Shown: piece by piece, positions 1-11,166 of the stretch | How the letters are laid out: each line of letters begins with the position of its first letter | Numbering within the stretch: position 1 is the first letter of the stretch | Source of the DNA: Prevotella sp. UBA3208 | GTDB lineage: Bacteria; Bacteroidota; Bacteroidia; Bacteroidales; Bacteroidaceae | Reading direction: 5' to 3' | DNA length: 14,055 bases | Assembly: GCA_002363695.1 (NCBI GenBank) | Contig: DEWO01000158.1 | Coordinates: forward strand, 1-14,055 | Notes under the pieces: model-generated | Databases searched by the model: none | Seen by the model: only the letters and a program-made list of their open reading frames with translations | What the model was told of the DNA's origin: nothing | Program-made: the position numbers and the translations under genes

Positions 1-3684
<3,684 letters not shown>

Positions 3685-3715
3685 AAGTAATTATGTTTTA
3701 GTTGTTTGTTATATT

Positions 3716-3733
3716 CGTGCAATCGTTTGCATT
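3716..3733. promoter_or_regulatory. Second LacI-type operator-like site, upstream of malQ
   Basis: The plus strand reads CGTGCAATCGTTTGCATT, which matches 15 of 18 positions of the perfect palindrome at 6185-6202, including an unbroken run of 10 (CGTTTGCATT). Its inner 14 bases, TGCAATCGTTTGCA, form a palindrome with one mismatched pair around a central CG, as expected for LacI-family operators. It starts directly after the MFS stop codon and ends 32 bp before the malQ ATG. I see no TAnnTTTG -7 box between it and malQ, so it may act on an atypical internal promoter or as a roadblock. Confidence 0.65.
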
Positions 3734-5041
3734 TTATTTCTTCTCCTTGATAATGGAAACGCAACAAGCGCCCATCAACATACTGACTCCAGCCACAATC
3801 ATCATGGTGGACTGATGTCCGCCAACCAGCGAGAAGACGGTGCCGCCACAAAGGGCTGCAATAATCTGGGGCAAGCAGATGGTTCCGTTGAACAGCCCCA
3901 GATATGCCCCCATGTGACCATAGCCCTCCAGAGCATTGGTGACAAAGGTAAACGGCATGGCCAGCATGGCAGCCCAGCCGCAGCCAATGAGCAGGAAGGG
4001 CACTATCTGTCCGTACATATCAGGGACGAAGGGGATGAGGATGAACCCCAGACCGCCCAGTACCAGGCTGACCGCATAGGCCATCTTCGAGTTCTTAAAG
4101 CGCGGCAACAGCGTAGCCCATACCACAGACCCCATAGCCTGAATGGCATAGAGCACGCCCGTCCAGTTGCCGGCTACCTGATAGGCTTCTGAGGTCGGGT
4201 CGGTGGTGTTCCATACCGTCTCAGACACAGCATCTACCACGTAGGTCCACATATACAGCATACCACCCCAGCAGAAGAACTGCACCAGCCCTACCTTCCA
4301 GAAGGTGGAAGGAGCGTTCTTCAGCAGCACGAACCAGTTGGCAGAGTCTTTCTGGTTCTCTTGCTGCTTCAGTCCATGGTACTGTGCATACTCTTCAGGT
4401 GGCATTTCCTTCACTTTGACAGTCGTATAGATTACACACAGAATCAAGATAGCCGCACCGATGTAGAACGACCAGATGACAGAGTCGGGAACCACACCCT
4501 CCTGGGCTACGTTCTTCACGCCAACCCATGTCAGGATGAAGGGGAAGAGGAATCCGACAACGGAACCGGCATTGCACAGAAACGACTGGATGCTGTAAGC
4601 CTTGGCCTTCTGCTCTTCGTTGACCATGTCGCCCACCAGCATCTTGAACGGCTGCATGGCCATGTTGATGCTGGTGTCGAGCAGCATCAGTGCGATGAGT
4701 CCGAAGATGAGTGCCGTTGACACAGCCAGGTGGAGCGAGCCGGAATTAGGCAGCAGGCACATGACGGCTACGGCCACGGCTGCTCCTAAAAACAAATAAG
4801 GTATGCGCCGTCCGTAGCGGCACCAGGTCTTGTCTGACAGTGTGCCGACAATGGGTTGGACGAGGATACCCATCAAGGGAGGTAGAATCCAGAAGAAACT
4901 CAGGTCGTGAGGGTCAGCACCCAACGTGCGGAAGATGCGCGAGATGTTAGCACTCTGCAGGGCATAGGCAATCTGCACTCCGAAGAATCCAAAACTCAGA
5001 TTCCACAGACTCCAAAACGGTAAATTAGGTTTTTGTTTCAT
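3734..5041 (-). CDS. MFS sugar transporter (SLC45/GPH-like), probable maltose/glucose importer
   Basis: This 435-residue inner-membrane protein has about 12 hydrophobic segments. The N-terminal pattern LPFWSLWNLSFGFFGVQIAY followed by LQSANISRIFRTLGA is typical of the MFS group that includes sucrose and maltose carriers. The loop between helices 2 and 3 carries the MFS A-motif variant GTLSDKTWCRYGRRIPY (residues 66-82). The length is normal for the family and no truncation is visible. It lies between lacI and malQ on one strand, 35 bp after lacI and 49 bp before malQ. This supports cytoplasmic uptake of the products of periplasmic GH97 action, which MalQ would then process. The substrate (maltose, glucose or short maltodextrins) is inferred from the neighbours only. 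I see no promoter of its own, so it is probably transcribed from the lacI promoter. Confidence 0.9.
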   Translation of the reverse strand: MKQKPNLPFWSLWNLSFGFFGVQIAYALQSANISRIFRTLGADPHDLSFFWILPPLMGILVQPIVGTLSDKTWCRYGRRIPYLFLGAAVAVAVMCLLPNSGSLHLAVSTALIFGLIALMLLDTSINMAMQPFKMLVGDMVNEEQKAKAYSIQSFLCNAGSVVGFLFPFILTWVGVKNVAQEGVVPDSVIWSFYIGAAILILCVIYTTVKVKEMPPEEYAQYHGLKQQENQKDSANWFVLLKNAPSTFWKVGLVQFFCWGGMLYMWTYVVDAVSETVWNTTDPTSEAYQVAGNWTGVLYAIQAMGSVVWATLLPRFKNSKMAYAVSLVLGGLGFILIPFVPDMYGQIVPFLLIGCGWAAMLAMPFTFVTNALEGYGHMGAYLGLFNGTICLPQIIAALCGGTVFSLVGGHQSTMMIVAGVSMLMGACCVSIIKEKK

Positions 5042-5052
5042 ATATTATAGCT

Positions 5053-5074
5053 TTTAATTCTCAATTCTCAACTC
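5053..5074 (-). repeat. Short 7-bp tandem repeat between lacI and the MFS gene
   Basis: On the minus (coding) strand this reads AGTTGAG, AATTGAG, AATTAA: about three units of the AATTGA(G/T) heptamer family also found at 11125-11158 and, in variant form, at 128-160. It begins within a few bases of the lacI stop codon and fills most of the 35-bp gap to the MFS start. It has no visible promoter or terminator shape. The function is unknown. Confidence 0.75.
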
Positions 5075-5076
5075 TC

Positions 5077-6102
5077 TCACCTCGTTGTACCTCTGATGAC
5101 CAGGCGTGTGCGGACAATGCGGCGTTCAGCCTTGTCCAACGGGATGGTACCTTCTACGTGGCCTATCAGAATGTCGGCAGCCTCCTCGCCCACCTTGATG
5201 CCACGCTGTTCCACGGTGGTTAGCATGGGGTCACATGCTACCGCTCGCTGGCCGTTAGTGAAGCCACAGACGGAAATGTCTTGAGGTACCTTGAATCCCA
5301 TGCGCTTGGCAGTGTACAGAATGCCGATAGCCGTATCGTCGTTGACGGCAAAGAAGCCGTCGGGTACGATGTCGCCCTTCAAAAGCTCTGGTGTGATGGC
5401 CTCGGCATCCGTGCGGTTGTCGCAGATGCGCGTCAGTGACTCGTCGTAGGTTATACCATGCTTCAGCAAAGCATCTTTATAGCCATTAAAACGGTTCTTC
5501 GATATTTCCAGATTCAGGGCAGCGCCATAGAAGGCAATGCGCTTACAACCAGTCTCTATCAAGTGCGTTACAGCATTGAAAGCCCCCATGTAGTCGTCAA
5601 CCACCACGCGGCTGGCATTCACCCCCGTACATATTCTATCATAGAAGACCAGAGGGACACCGGCATCCATCAGACGCTGAAAGTGGTCGTATTTCTGGGT
5701 GTCTTTGGCCTGCGACACGATGATGCCACACACCTTGTTCTCGTAGAACGACTGGCAGATGCGCACCTCCCGTTCATACTTCTCGTCGCTCTGGGCCACC
5801 ATGATGCGATAGCCACGGGCAGATGCCTCTTCCTCGATGCCTGCCAGCACTGACGAGAAATAGAAATGGGTAAACTCCGGAATGATGACGCCTATGACCT
5901 TCATTGGCTGTACCTTCGAGAAGCGTAGCGATTCGGCAATGACATTAGGTGTGAAGTTGTGTTCACGGGCATACTGCTGGATAGCCGCACGGCGTTCTGC
6001 CGAGATGCGCGGCGAGTCTTTCAGTGCCCGCGACACGGTAGCCACCGAGATTCCAAACTCGCGGGCTATATCCTTCATTGTCAATGGCGTCTTTTCTGTC
6101 AT
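5077..6102 (-). CDS. LacI-family transcriptional regulator of the starch/maltose locus
   Basis: This 341-residue protein is a DNA-binding regulator, probably responding to a maltodextrin-derived sugar. Residues 8-33 form the LacI helix-turn-helix (MKDIAREFGISVATVSRAL), followed by the hinge helix with AESLR, whose Leu is expected to intercalate at the central CG of the operator. The periplasmic-binding-protein-like sensor domain starts at MKVIGVIIPEFTHFYFSSV and ends with PMLTTVEQRGIKVGEEAADIL. I chose ATG 6102. A frame extension to a TTG at 6126 would put the start inside the -7 box TAACTTTG (6131-6124), so it is unlikely. The gene diverges from susC and heads the MFS-malQ-GH97 operon. A perfect CG-centred palindrome lies in the shared upstream region, suggesting autoregulation and control of susC. 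Whether it represses or activates cannot be told from sequence. Confidence 0.93.
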   Translation of the reverse strand: MTEKTPLTMKDIAREFGISVATVSRALKDSPRISAERRAAIQQYAREHNFTPNVIAESLRFSKVQPMKVIGVIIPEFTHFYFSSVLAGIEEEASARGYRIMVAQSDEKYEREVRICQSFYENKVCGIIVSQAKDTQKYDHFQRLMDAGVPLVFYDRICTGVNASRVVVDDYMGAFNAVTHLIETGCKRIAFYGAALNLEISKNRFNGYKDALLKHGITYDESLTRICDNRTDAEAITPELLKGDIVPDGFFAVNDDTAIGILYTAKRMGFKVPQDISVCGFTNGQRAVACDPMLTTVEQRGIKVGEEAADILIGHVEGTIPLDKAERRIVRTRLVIRGTTR

Positions 6103-6123
6103 GTGGTTCTTAGTTTCTGTCTG

Positions 6124-6131
6124 CAAAGTTA
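6124..6131 (-). promoter_or_regulatory. -7 promoter box of the lacI-MFS-malQ-GH97 operon
   Basis: The minus strand reads TAACTTTG, an exact match to the Bacteroidota -7 consensus TAnnTTTG. Transcription would start a few bases downstream, leaving a leader of only about 15 nt before ATG 6102. No clear -33 TTTG element is visible at the usual distance, so the promoter may be weak or depend on a bound regulator. Confidence 0.7.
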
Positions 6132-6184
6132 GGGAAAAGTTTCTTTCGATATCACTTTACCTTATTTATTTATCAATAAACGCA

Positions 6185-6202
6185 AATGCAAACGTTTGCA
6201 TT
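6185..6202. promoter_or_regulatory. LacI-type operator between the divergent lacI and susC promoters
   Basis: AATGCAAACGTTTGCATT is a perfect 18-bp palindrome with a central CG, the classic form of a LacI-family operator (core TGCAAACGTTTGCA). Its centre (6193.5) is exactly midway between the first T of the lacI -7 box (6131) and the first T of the susC -7 box (6256). The encoded LacI protein is the obvious candidate to bind it. A related site is at 3716-3733. Confidence 0.85.
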
Positions 6203-6255
6203 GTGTCAGTTGTACATTTTTATGAAAAAAAGAACTAACGAATCAAAACTATTCC

Positions 6256-6263
6256 TATCTTTG
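6256..6263 (+). promoter_or_regulatory. -7 promoter box of the susCDEF operon
   Basis: TATCTTTG matches the Bacteroidota -7 consensus TAnnTTTG exactly and is followed by CA, as in many promoters of this phylum. Transcription should start near 6268-6271, giving a 5' leader of about 60 nt, AT-rich and without a Shine-Dalgarno sequence. No obvious -33 TTTG occurs 19-21 bp upstream; that stretch is A-rich (6225-6240). Confidence 0.75.
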
Positions 6264-6266
6264 CAC

Positions 6267-6280
6267 TTGATTTAAATCAA
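6267..6280. promoter_or_regulatory. FNR/CRP-family-like palindrome at the predicted susC transcription start
   Basis: TTGATTTAAATCAA is a perfect 14-bp inverted repeat that fits the FNR consensus TTGAT-N4-ATCAA. It begins 4 bp after the susC -7 box, so it overlaps the expected transcription start, a position suited to repression. No FNR/CRP-family regulator gene is in the window. Chance occurrence in AT-rich DNA is possible. Confidence 0.4.
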
Positions 6281-6330
6281 TATACCGAAATTTTGAGAAC
6301 TTACTATCTTATACTAACTTTAAAAATTAA

Positions 6331-9300
6331 ATGATGAAGCAGGTAAACATTAAAATTCTTCGCTCTGCGAAGCGATGGAATCGATTACCGTTTAGGATGC
6401 TGTTCCTTTTGTTAGGATTGTTCCTATCGGTAGGAGCCTTTGCGCAGATTGACGTCAAAGGCCATGTTAAAGATGCTCAGGGTGAACCTATCATCGGTGC
6501 CACCGTACGTGTAGCCAATACACAGATTGCTACCGTTACCGACTTCGATGGTAATTTCGTCTTGAAAGCCAACCAAGGAGCCGACATCAGCATCAGCTAC
6601 ATCGGCTACCAGACTCAGACCGTCAAGGCCGCTCCCACTTTGGAGATTACCCTTCAGGAGGATGCTACCATGCTGAACGACGTGGTGGTCATCGGTTATG
6701 GTGCTGTGAAGAAGAGCGACCTCACCGGTTCGGTCACTGCACTAAAGCCCGACTCCAAGAACAAAGGTCTGGTGGTGAACCCTCAGGACATGTTGGCCGG
6801 TAAGGTTGCCGGTGTCAACATCACGAGCAACGACGGTACCCCTGGTGGCGGTGCCCAGATTCGTGTTCGTGGCGGTTCGTCACTGAATGCCTCCAACGAC
6901 CCTCTGATTGTGATTGATGGTGTTCCTATGGACAACAACGGTGTGAAGGGTCTTTCCAATCCCTTGTCTATGATTAACCCGCAGGACATTGAGTCGTTCA
7001 ACGTACTGAAGGATGCTTCTGCTACCGCCATCTATGGTAGCCGCGGTTCGAATGGTGTCATCATCATCACCACCAAGAAGGGTCGCACGGGGCAGAAACC
7101 TACCATTTCCTATGCCGGTAGCATCACAATCAGTGCGAAGACCAAGACTCTGGACGTGATGAATGGTGACCAGTATCGCTCGTTTATCAAGGACATCTGG
7201 GGTACGGAGAGCGAGGCCTACAGTGCACTGGGTACCGCCAATACCGACTGGCAGGACCTGATCTACCGTACGGCCATCAGTCACGACCACAACCTCACCC
7301 TCTCAGGTGCCTTTAAGAATCTGCCTTATCGTGTGTCGGTAGGCTATACCGATCAGGAAGGTATCCTCCGCACTTCAGACTTCCAGCGTGTCACTGCAGC
7401 CCTGAACCTGAGTCCTTCTCTGCTGAACGACCATCTGAACCTGAACCTGAATGCCAAGGGTATGTATGCCAAGACGCGCTATGCCGACGGTGGTGCCGTA
7501 GGTGCTGCCACCAGCATGGATCCCACCCAGAGCCCCTACGGCTTCACTTCTGCCTATCATCAGTCTATGATGGGTGCCAATCTGGGTAAGACCCTCAGCA
7601 ACTTTGGCGGCTATTTCGAGTGGCCCACCGCTGCTGCCTACAATGACACTGACTGGGCTTATACCTACGAGCGCAATGCCACCAAGAACCCGCTGGCTAT
7701 GCTCAACGAGGTGAGCGAGGTAGCTCACAGCCGCGCCTTCATCGGCAGTGCCGACATCGACTATAAGATTCATGGTTTCGAGGACCTCCGCCTGCATGCC
7801 ACCTTGGGTGCCGACATCTCGAAGGGCCGCCAGAACCGCAATGCCTCGCCTGCTGCTCCCCAGTATATCTACTATGGCAGCTATGGCTCAGAGGAAATCC
7901 TCAAACGCAACCTGTCTCTCTCTGCATACGCTCAGTACTACAAGGACTTTGCCAAGATCCACCATATCGACGTGATGGGTGGTTATGAGTGGCAGCGTTT
8001 CTGGCGCAGCCTGTATAACGACTATATCGGCTACTATCAGAAAGGCAATCAGGACTATCCTCCCTATTGGCTGGATGAAGATGGCAACCGCGTGTTTACT
8101 GAGATTCCCGGTCAGCCGATGCATTTACAGGAAGCTCCCCATACGCCTTACACCTACAAGACCGAGAACTATCTGGTATCGTTCTTCGGCCGTTTGAACT
8201 ATACGCTGCTCGACCGCTATATGTTGACGGCTACGGTACGTCGCGACGGTTCGTCACGCTTCAAGGACCACTGGTCTACCTTCCCCTCAGTGGCTCTGGC
8301 TTGGCGCATCAGCGAGGAGACCTTCATGAAGAGTATTAAGGAGGTGAGCGACCTGAAGCTCCGCCTCGGCTGGGGTAAGACCGGCCAGCAGGATGTGAAC
8401 AACGACTATGCCTGGATTCCTACCTATTCGAAGAGCACGGGTACTAACGGCTTCTATCCTGTCACAGGTATTGGCGAGCTCTACCGCCCCAATAACTATA
8501 CCCCCGACCTGAAGTGGGAGACCACCACAACATGGAACGTCGGTCTCGACTTCGGTTTCTTCAACCAGCGCTTTACCGCCAGTGTCGATGTCTATAAGCG
8601 TAAGACGACCGACCTGCTGAACTATGCTCCTACGGTGGCTATGTCTGCTTACCGTAACAACGCCTGGCAGAACATCGGTTCGTTGGAGAACAAGGGTGTT
8701 GAGGTAGCCTTGGGCATCAAGCCCATCCAGACCAATGACTTCTATTGGACTGTCGACTACAACTTCACCTATAACAAGAACAAGATTACCGACCTCAGCG
8801 GTGTGTCTACCGACGGTGCTCCTGTGCCTAACACTGGTATCACCATCGGTACCGACAAGTACCTGCAGTACAATCAGGTGGGCTATGCCATGAACTCGTT
8901 CTATGTCTACCAGCAGGCTTACGATGCCAACGGAAAGGCTATTGAGAATGCTGTGGTAGACCGCAATGGTGACGGACAGATTACCAATGATGACCGCTAT
9001 CTCTACAAGAAGCCAGCTCCCGATGTGACAATGGGTTTGAGCTCGCGTATGGAGTGGAAGAACTGGGATCTCGGATTCTCACTGCGTGCCAGCTTCAACA
9101 ACTACGTGTTCGACAACATCAATGCCGGCATGACCAACAACAACCCCAACGAGGTCTACAACTCGTTCCATGCACTGAACAACCGTCCGCTCAGCTCGCT
9201 GACCGAAGGCCGTTACACCTATGCCGTCACCGCTCAGCTGTCCGACCGCTATGTGCATAACGCCTCGTTCCTGAAGTGCGACAACATCACCTTAGGTTAC

Positions 9301-9471
9301 TCGTTCAAGACCCTGGACAACTACCTCAACGGCCGTGTCTACTTCACCTGCTCTAATGTATTCACTATTTCGAAGTACGATGGCATCGATCCCGAGATAG
9401 CCAATGGTTACGACAACCAGATGTATCCGCGTCCGCGCTCATTCATCCTGGGTCTAAACCTCAACTTCTAA
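6331..9471 (+). CDS. susC: SusC-type TonB-dependent outer-membrane starch/maltodextrin transporter
   Basis: This 1046-residue outer-membrane barrel imports maltodextrins using TonB energy, with the SusD lipoprotein as its lid. The signal peptide is long, with a hydrophobic core at about residues 21-37 and probable cleavage after Ala38 (GAFA/Q). Next come a carboxypeptidase-regulatory-like domain (about 41-108, with GEPIIGATV and GYQTQTV), the TonB-box-like segment DVVVIGYG (117-124), the plug domain with IRVRGGSSL and PLIVIDGVPM, and the SusC signature GSRGSNGVIIITTKKG (236-251). The remainder is a beta-barrel ending in Phe (LGLNLNF), the usual outer-membrane sorting end. Full length is normal for the family. 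It starts at the first of two adjacent ATGs, about 60 nt after the predicted transcription start. It is followed after 33 bp by susD. Starch specificity is inferred from neighbouring malQ, GH97 and susE/F. Confidence 0.97.
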   Translation: MMKQVNIKILRSAKRWNRLPFRMLFLLLGLFLSVGAFAQIDVKGHVKDAQGEPIIGATVRVANTQIATVTDFDGNFVLKANQGADISISYIGYQTQTVKAAPTLEITLQEDATMLNDVVVIGYGAVKKSDLTGSVTALKPDSKNKGLVVNPQDMLAGKVAGVNITSNDGTPGGGAQIRVRGGSSLNASNDPLIVIDGVPMDNNGVKGLSNPLSMINPQDIESFNVLKDASATAIYGSRGSNGVIIITTKKGRTGQKPTISYAGSITISAKTKTLDVMNGDQYRSFIKDIWGTESEAYSALGTANTDWQDLIYRTAISHDHNLTLSGAFKNLPYRVSVGYTDQEGILRTSDFQRVTAALNLSPSLLNDHLNLNLNAKGMYAKTRYADGGAVGAATSMDPTQSPYGFTSAYHQSMMGANLGKTLSNFGGYFEWPTAAAYNDTDWAYTYERNATKNPLAMLNEVSEVAHSRAFIGSADIDYKIHGFEDLRLHATLGADISKGRQNRNASPAAPQYIYYGSYGSEEILKRNLSLSAYAQYYKDFAKIHHIDVMGGYEWQRFWRSLYNDYIGYYQKGNQDYPPYWLDEDGNRVFTEIPGQPMHLQEAPHTPYTYKTENYLVSFFGRLNYTLLDRYMLTATVRRDGSSRFKDHWSTFPSVALAWRISEETFMKSIKEVSDLKLRLGWGKTGQQDVNNDYAWIPTYSKSTGTNGFYPVTGIGELYRPNNYTPDLKWETTTTWNVGLDFGFFNQRFTASVDVYKRKTTDLLNYAPTVAMSAYRNNAWQNIGSLENKGVEVALGIKPIQTNDFYWTVDYNFTYNKNKITDLSGVSTDGAPVPNTGITIGTDKYLQYNQVGYAMNSFYVYQQAYDANGKAIENAVVDRNGDGQITNDDRYLYKKPAPDVTMGLSSRMEWKNWDLGFSLRASFNNYVFDNINAGMTNNNPNEVYNSFHALNNRPLSSLTEGRYTYAVTAQLSDRYVHNASFLKCDNITLGYSFKTLDNYLNGRVYFTCSNVFTISKYDGIDPEIANGYDNQMYPRPRSFILGLNLNF

Positions 9472-9504
9472 TTATGTACACTAATAACTTCAAGGATTAA
9501 AGTC

Positions 9505-11121
9505 ATGAAAAGAATGATGAAACATATAATTCCCGTTGCAGCACTCGCGCTGCTGTTCGGAATGACTTCCTGCACCAAGGACTTGGACGTGACACCTATC
9601 GACCCGAATCTTGATACGGTGAATAACCTCGACGGGCTGTTCAATAAGTGCTACGGTAATTTTGGCTTGCAGGGTAATGGCGGTGCCAATGGCGACTGCG
9701 ACATTGATGACCTGGATGGTGGTACTACCGGATTGATTCGCCAGATGTGGAACTCCAACGAGCTGACCTCCGACGAGGCACTCTGCAGCTGGGGTGACGA
9801 TGGTATCCAGCAGTTCTGCTATAACACCTATGACTCGTCTCATCCTATGATGAACGGCTACTTTGCCCGTCTCACCACAGGTATCTCCTATTGCAACCAC
9901 TATCTGGAGCAGGCCGGTGAGGGCGATGCACAGAAGGTGGCAGAGATTCGTTTTGTTCGTGCCCTCCAGTATTATCTGCTGATGGATGCATTCGGTGGTG
10001 TGCCTTTTGCTACCACCTTAGGTAACCCAACCTATATGACCCGTCAGGAAATCTACAACTGGCTGGTAGAGGAAGTGACGGCTATCGAACCCCTGTTGGC
10101 TGATGCCAAGGCCCGTACCTCCAGCGATGCCACCTACGGTCGTGCTGACAAGGCTGCTGCCTGGATGCTGTTGATGCGCCTCTATCTGAATGCCGAGGTG
10201 TACACTGGCACTGCTCAGTGGGCCAAGGCTGCCGAGTATGCCAAGAAGGTCATCGACTCTCCCTATAAGCTGAACACTACTGGTGCCAACGGTTGGAGTG
10301 CCTATCAGATGCTGTTCATGGGCGACAATGGCGAGAGCTCGGCAGCCCAGGAGTGCGTATGGCCTGTGCTCTGCGATGGCAAGAAGACCACCTCATGGGG
10401 TGTTACCCTCTTCCTGATGGCTTCTATATGGGATGCCGATATGGATGCGACAGCCAACGACCCCGGCGGCCTGAACGGTACCAGCGAGAAGTGGGCCGGC
10501 AACCGTGCCCGCATCAACCTCGTCCGCAAGTTCTTCCCTAATGATGATGCTCCTCAAGTACAGTCGTACGACATGAAGGATGCTGCCGGAGACGACCGTG
10601 CCCTGTTCTTTGGCATTGGCCACACGCTGGACAACCCTCTGGGTTACTTCGGTGACTTTAAGGACGGCTATGCTGTGGCAAAGTTCATCAATTACAAGTC
10701 GACAGGTGCTGTGGTAAAGGGCAGCGACTCTCAGTTCCCCGATGCCGACTTCTTCTTCTTCCGTGTGGCAGAGGCTTATCTTTCCTATGCTGAGGCTATC
10801 ACCCGTCAGGCTGGTGCCGCCACGACTACCGAAGAGGCTACTCGCTATATCAATGCCCTGCGCCAGCGCGCCGGCAATAGCGACCTGCACAGCACCTATT
10901 CTATGAATGAGTTACTGGACGAGTGGTGCCGTGAGTTCTACTTCGAGGGTCGTCGCCGCGTCGATCTCATCCGCTTCGGCAAGTTCGGTGGCGACAGCGA
11001 CTACAACTGGGTATGGAAAGGCGGTGCCAAGAACGGCCGCAGCTTCTCTAAAGACAAGAATGTCTTCGCCATTCCTGCCAAGCAGGTGAAGGGTGCTATT
11101 CAGCAGAATCCCGGCTACTAA
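9505..11121 (+). CDS. susD: SusD-type surface starch-binding lipoprotein
   Basis: This 538-residue lipoprotein binds glycan at the cell surface and caps the SusC barrel. The signal peptide ends in the lipobox MTSC with Cys23, followed by TKDLD, an acidic stretch consistent with surface export of Bacteroidota lipoproteins. The SusD family core RFVRALQYYLLMDAFGGVPF is at residues 149-168, with further helices rich in A and Y, and a C-terminal EFYFEGRRRVDLIRFGKF, typical of the family. Trp96 in SWGDDG is at the same residue number as a starch-stacking Trp of Bacteroides SusD; this equivalence is suggestive and not aligned. The start at 9505 gives the signal peptide directly. It lies 33 bp after susC and 45 bp before susE, with a 7-bp tandem repeat in the latter gap. 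Identification as SusD is firm; the exact ligand rests on context. Confidence 0.96.
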   Translation: MKRMMKHIIPVAALALLFGMTSCTKDLDVTPIDPNLDTVNNLDGLFNKCYGNFGLQGNGGANGDCDIDDLDGGTTGLIRQMWNSNELTSDEALCSWGDDGIQQFCYNTYDSSHPMMNGYFARLTTGISYCNHYLEQAGEGDAQKVAEIRFVRALQYYLLMDAFGGVPFATTLGNPTYMTRQEIYNWLVEEVTAIEPLLADAKARTSSDATYGRADKAAAWMLLMRLYLNAEVYTGTAQWAKAAEYAKKVIDSPYKLNTTGANGWSAYQMLFMGDNGESSAAQECVWPVLCDGKKTTSWGVTLFLMASIWDADMDATANDPGGLNGTSEKWAGNRARINLVRKFFPNDDAPQVQSYDMKDAAGDDRALFFGIGHTLDNPLGYFGDFKDGYAVAKFINYKSTGAVVKGSDSQFPDADFFFFRVAEAYLSYAEAITRQAGAATTTEEATRYINALRQRAGNSDLHSTYSMNELLDEWCREFYFEGRRRVDLIRFGKFGGDSDYNWVWKGGAKNGRSFSKDKNVFAIPAKQVKGAIQQNPGY

Positions 11122-11124
11122 GAT

Positions 11125-11158
11125 AATTGACAATTGAGAATTGATAATTGATAATTGG
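11125..11158. repeat. 7-bp tandem repeat between susD and susE
   Basis: The plus strand reads AATTGAC, AATTGAG, AATTGAT, AATTGAT, AATTGG, nearly five units varying mostly at the last base. It fills almost the whole 45-bp gap between the susD stop and susE ATG. Units overlap to form CAATTG-type short palindromes. The same heptamer family is at 5053-5074 and, within a gene, at 128-160. Its function is unknown; effects on mRNA processing or on susE translation are conceivable. Confidence 0.9.
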
Positions 11159-11166
11159 AATTCATT

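Noticed and set aside
6103..6126. Upstream in-frame TTG start for the LacI regulator
   Set aside because: The TTG codon is part of the -7 promoter box, so it would lie upstream of the transcription start; ATG 6102 gives a normal LacI N-terminus.
6169..6180. Interrupted palindrome TTTATCAATAAA in the lacI-susC spacer
   Set aside because: It is short and AT-only in its arms, expected by chance in such DNA, and has no CG centre like the operator pair.
11155..11166. Upstream in-frame TTG start for susE
   Set aside because: It lies in the heptamer repeat and would add MEFI before a standard lipoprotein signal; ATG 11167 is the natural start.
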